Shown piece after piece: positions 61,594 through 64,000 of a DNA stretch of 64,000 nt. Position 1 is the first letter of the stretch; every line of letters starts with the position of its first letter. The notes below the pieces were generated by a model. That model was not told the DNA's origin and ran no database searches. It saw only the letters and a list, made by a program, of their open reading frames with translations. The position numbers and the translations under genes are program-made. Location of the stretch: contig CAUYUJ010000899.1 in the NCBI GenBank assembly GCA_963575745.1, forward strand, positions 43,910 to 107,909, written 5' to 3'. Source of the stretch: Prorocentrum cordatum. Lineage: Eukaryota > Sar > Dinophyceae > Prorocentrales > Prorocentraceae.

Positions 61594-62805
61594 ATGGATA
61601 CCGCAGAACACGACGAGATCGAAGAGACGCCGTTCAACGACCTCTTGCGGAGGAGATGGGCCAAGGGAACCCTCAGCAGCCCCGACGTCATCCAGTTCGC
61701 GAAGGCCGCAGCCGCTCAGGGAGCGCAGCATGTCGGCGCCTACGCTGGCCGCTCCAACCTGCAGGCCAAGCACGCGTTCAGAGAAGTATGCCGTGCCATT
61801 GGCACGCCAATTGGAGCTCCGAGGATAAGCTGGGTTGAGTTGAAGAGCAGCACCGGCGACGTGACTTTCCACCCGTTCGTCGACCCGATCGACACTCTGG
61901 AGGCATGGCACGCGAAGGGGCCCCTGGTGTTCGCACAGCGCCTCGCTGGCGAAGACGGCGAGACCGCCAAGTTCTGGCATGGCCTTCGGGACCACGTGAC
62001 CTACAAGTCCAACGCTTCGCGCATCTCGTCCACCACGATACCTTTGGGTTTCCACGGGGATGGCGCCCCGACGACAAAATCAGAAGGTCTGTTCACGCTG
62101 CAGTTCAACGGTTTGCTGGGCCATGGCAGCACGGTTTCTACGAGAGACGTCATTATTGTGTTCAAGAAATCTGAGCTCGACGTAGACATGTTTGAACAGC
62201 TGGTGGACCGACTTGCATGGAGTTTCAACGCGTTGCTCACTGGGGTGATGCCAGATGTTCAACACAATGGCTTGCCACACCCCGAAGCTGGTAGAAAACT
62301 GTGCAGTGGGCGAACGTTCGCCGCAATTCAAATGCGAGGCGATTGGGAATACTAAGCTGACTTCTTGTATCTCAACAGGTGGAACAACGCAGAGTGCTGT
62401 TACTTGTGCGGCGCTACCCTCGGCGACGGCAGCATGTGCTACACTCGCGCTGATATGGCCGCTGGTTGGAGAGCCACAATGGCCACGCACAACAGCCACC
62501 TCCTGAGATGCGTGCGCGGCGATGTGAGACTCAGCAGCTTCTTCAAAATCAAGTCATTCAGATTTGAAGGCATCATGGTGGACGTTCTTCACTCGCTGGA
62601 CCTCGGCGTGGCGTGCCATCTCATAGCAAACGTGTTCGTGGAGATACTGCAGCTTGGGCAGTGGGGGGCTAGCAGGGAGTCCCAGATGAAGGGGCTCCAG
62701 GCCGACATCGCGCACTGGTACAAGACCCACGTGGACGCGCACAAGCTGCAGGGCAAGCTGATCTTCACCAGGCTTCGCACCCAGGCCGAGTGGCCGAAGC
62801 TGAAG
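61594..62805 (+). pseudogene. Second multicopy family, exon 1, with one in-frame stop
   Basis: From ATG 61594: TAEHDEIEETPFNDLLRRRW, SSPDVIQFAKAAAAQGAQHV, then SRISSTTIPLGFHGDGAPTT and a beta-like part (SEGLFTLQFNGLLGHGS). A single TAA at 62353-62355 interrupts MRGDWEY-ADFLYLNRWNNA; the same frame then runs on with a Cys cluster (CCYLCGATLGDGSMCY) and GIMVDVLHSLDLGVACHLIA. D-x-x-H-x-x-D-x-G-x-x-x-H is reminiscent of DDE-type transposase-like families, but I cannot assign one. The frame is open further upstream to 61429 after an acceptor-like CCGCCACAG. The stop is either a nonsense mutation of a Tyr-like codon, readthrough, or error. Confidence 0.6.
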
Positions 62806-63433
62806 GCCCCGTGGTAGAAATAGTACATACCTCCTCCAGCCTCTCCTCATGCTCCAATCCCTTCCCCTCCTCATCCGCACCCTCCCCCAGCAACCCCATC
62901 CACCGCCCATCGCGCTCCCCGCCCAGGGAAGCGGGGGAAGGGCGATGCGTGCAAGGGGCGAGGGAGTGGCATATACACATGGATGCACATACACATACAC
63001 GTGCATGTAGAGGTGCATAAATCCACGCGCAAATCATGTATACATATACATATGTGGGTTATACAGGTGTACTTACAAATATGTATATGTAGATACATAT
63101 GCATGCTTGCTTCATGGTATGACCATCTGCATATATATGTGTCTGCATGCAAATATATAAATATATGTGCGTGTGCGCACTTGTATGTACATGCACACAT
63201 ATGCTCTCACGTGTGCACATATAGCTATGGATATGTCATCATACCTACAGTTACACACAAATTTCTACGATGTATAGTTACATAACTGTGTACGTATGTA
63301 TGGTTGTATATATGTATGCTTGTTTGTGCGTGCGTATGTATGTATCATACATACATATACGTTTTGAGCGTGCGCTGGTAGATGTATATTTGTGTAGACT
63401 TCACATGTGCGTAAGAATATTCCAGCGCCCCAG
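62806..63433 (+). other. Inferred GC-AG intron, 628 nt, ACAT-rich
   Basis: Donor CTGAAG|GCCCCG, acceptor GCGCCCCAG|GCAAAA, phase 0. Splicing joins EWPKLK to AKAAASRCLVPYA. Most of it (62970-63400) is ACAT/GTAT/CATA-type microsatellite like 5275-6450. Confidence 0.6.
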
Positions 63434-63880
63434 GCAAAAGCGGCCGCCAGCCGGTGTCTCGTGCCGTACGCGGCGTCCCTGGCACGTCGTTTCAACTCGG
63501 GTTCAGACCACGATCGGTTGCGACTTGGTGCGTGTGATCTGCTCTCCCGCGTCTATCAGTTGATGTATGATAACGGCAGATTCTTCCCTGTCTCAGTCAA
63601 AGACGAGTTGGCGCAGCTGGCCCGCGCATTCATTAATGCATATAGCCAGCTCTCTGCGGAAGCCATTGCATCTAGGAAAAGAGCCTGGAAAATTACACCT
63701 AAGTTCCATACATTTGTTCACCTGGCCGAACACCAGAGTTTCATGAACCCTCGTTTCTATTGGACCTACAGCGACGAGGACTTGCAGCGACTCATGAAAG
63801 AGATCGCAAGCAGCCTCCACTCAAGCCACTTGGCCCCAATGGTTATATTGAAGTGGCTTGTGCTCGCGTTTGAGTGTTGA
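63434..63880 (+). CDS. Second multicopy family, exon 2 (C-terminus)
   Basis: 148 codons, stop TGA at 63878: AKAAASRCLVPYAASLARRF, LGACDLLSRVYQLMYDNGRF, then KRAWKITPKFHTFVHLAEHQ, NPRFYWTYSDEDLQRLMKEI and HLAPMVILKWLVLAFEC. The order H...H, YW, E/D and a final helix has the style of the C-terminal part of plant-type (tnp2-like) transposases, where a HxxxH segment precedes a tyrosine-rich strand; this is a weak, by-eye resemblance. Codon use is normal for the genes here and the frame is intact. Confidence 0.65.
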   Translation, partial: AKAAASRCLVPYAASLARRFNSGSDHDRLRLGACDLLSRVYQLMYDNGRFFPVSVKDELAQLARAFINAYSQLSAEAIASRKRAWKITPKFHTFVHLAEHQSFMNPRFYWTYSDEDLQRLMKEIASSLHSSHLAPMVILKWLVLAFEC

Positions 63881-63949
63881 CTAGTGCTCCTGGTTTTGTT
63901 GAGGCGTGTTTGTGATGCAGGCAGGTGGCCACGTCAAGAAAATATTCCA

Positions 63950-64000
63950 GCTCGGGCCACTCTCCCGAACCACCCTCCCGGGCCACCCTCCCGGGCAACC
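63950..64000 (+). repeat. CCCGGGCCACCCT minisatellite, right edge
   Basis: CCACCCTCCCGGGCCACCCT continues out of the window; same unit as 51975-52495. Confidence 0.9.

Noticed and set aside
62335-62379. Short intron with a TACTAAG branch-like site before CTCAACAG
   Set aside because: The sequence looks like a 3' splice site, but reading straight through keeps the frame and gives WEY-stop-ADFLYLNRWNN, so a single nonsense codon explains it better than a 30-45-nt intron.
1-64000. tRNA, rRNA and small nuclear RNA genes
   Set aside because: I looked for T-loop GGTTCGAATCC-like sequences, conserved rRNA blocks and Sm-type sites and saw none that fit. A covariance-model search would be needed to be sure.

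Overview
The window is nuclear DNA of a dinoflagellate, inferred from several independent signs. A near-complete relic of the 22-nt dinoflagellate spliced leader lies at 54099-54119, 27 bases before an intronless gene. Four inferred introns all start with GC rather than GT and sit between AG|GC and AG|G boundaries. There are no operons or ribosome-binding sites, genes are sparse, and most of the sequence is satellite, minisatellite and microsatellite DNA. The GC richness suggests a high-GC lineage such as Prorocentrum, but the species cannot be fixed from the sequence. A run of 100 N (18113-18212) is an assembly gap. Layout: 1-3740 (minus strand) holds the exons of a multi-exon gene of unknown function, with reading-frame breaks, running off the left edge. 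4.2-6.45 kb is C-rich and then ACAT-type microsatellite. 6.6-18.1 kb is mostly dispersed and tandem repeats with no convincing gene. 18213-18849 (minus) is the N-terminal part of an OTU-type cysteine protease cut by the gap. 20.2-22.1 kb holds two satellite families. 25.4-30.1 kb is a very large inverted arrangement of a 90-bp satellite; directly after its right array lie the last exons of an SF1 (Pif1/RecD-like) helicase, with one frameshift. 31.5-41.1 kb is simple repeats, long polypurine or polypyrimidine tracts, a 79-89-bp satellite and two small arrays of a 20-26-bp palindrome at about 57-bp spacing. 42.4-49.0 kb is a large inverted repeat whose arms surround arrays of a hairpin element with a NotI-type core and a GGGTAAC minisatellite. 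51637-51753 (minus) is the C-terminal leucine-rich-repeat exon of another gene. 54-60.5 kb is the gene-richest part: four intronless plus-strand ORFs (460, 218, 149 and 324 aa). At least one, and probably three, follow a spliced-leader relic, so they look like processed mRNAs copied back into the genome. Two of the four lie downstream of two copies of a roughly 1-kb duplicated block. 61594-63880 is a two-exon gene of a second multicopy family, with one in-frame stop. Working together: no pathway can be assembled. The recognisable genes are a probable deubiquitinase, a helicase, an LRR protein, a possible HU-like DNA-binding protein, two large multicopy families of unknown function and several proteins unlike anything I recognise. 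The repeated single-base frame breaks mean either that many of these copies are pseudogenes or that the assembly keeps uncorrected indels. Family names below rest on motif reading by eye; no database search was run.
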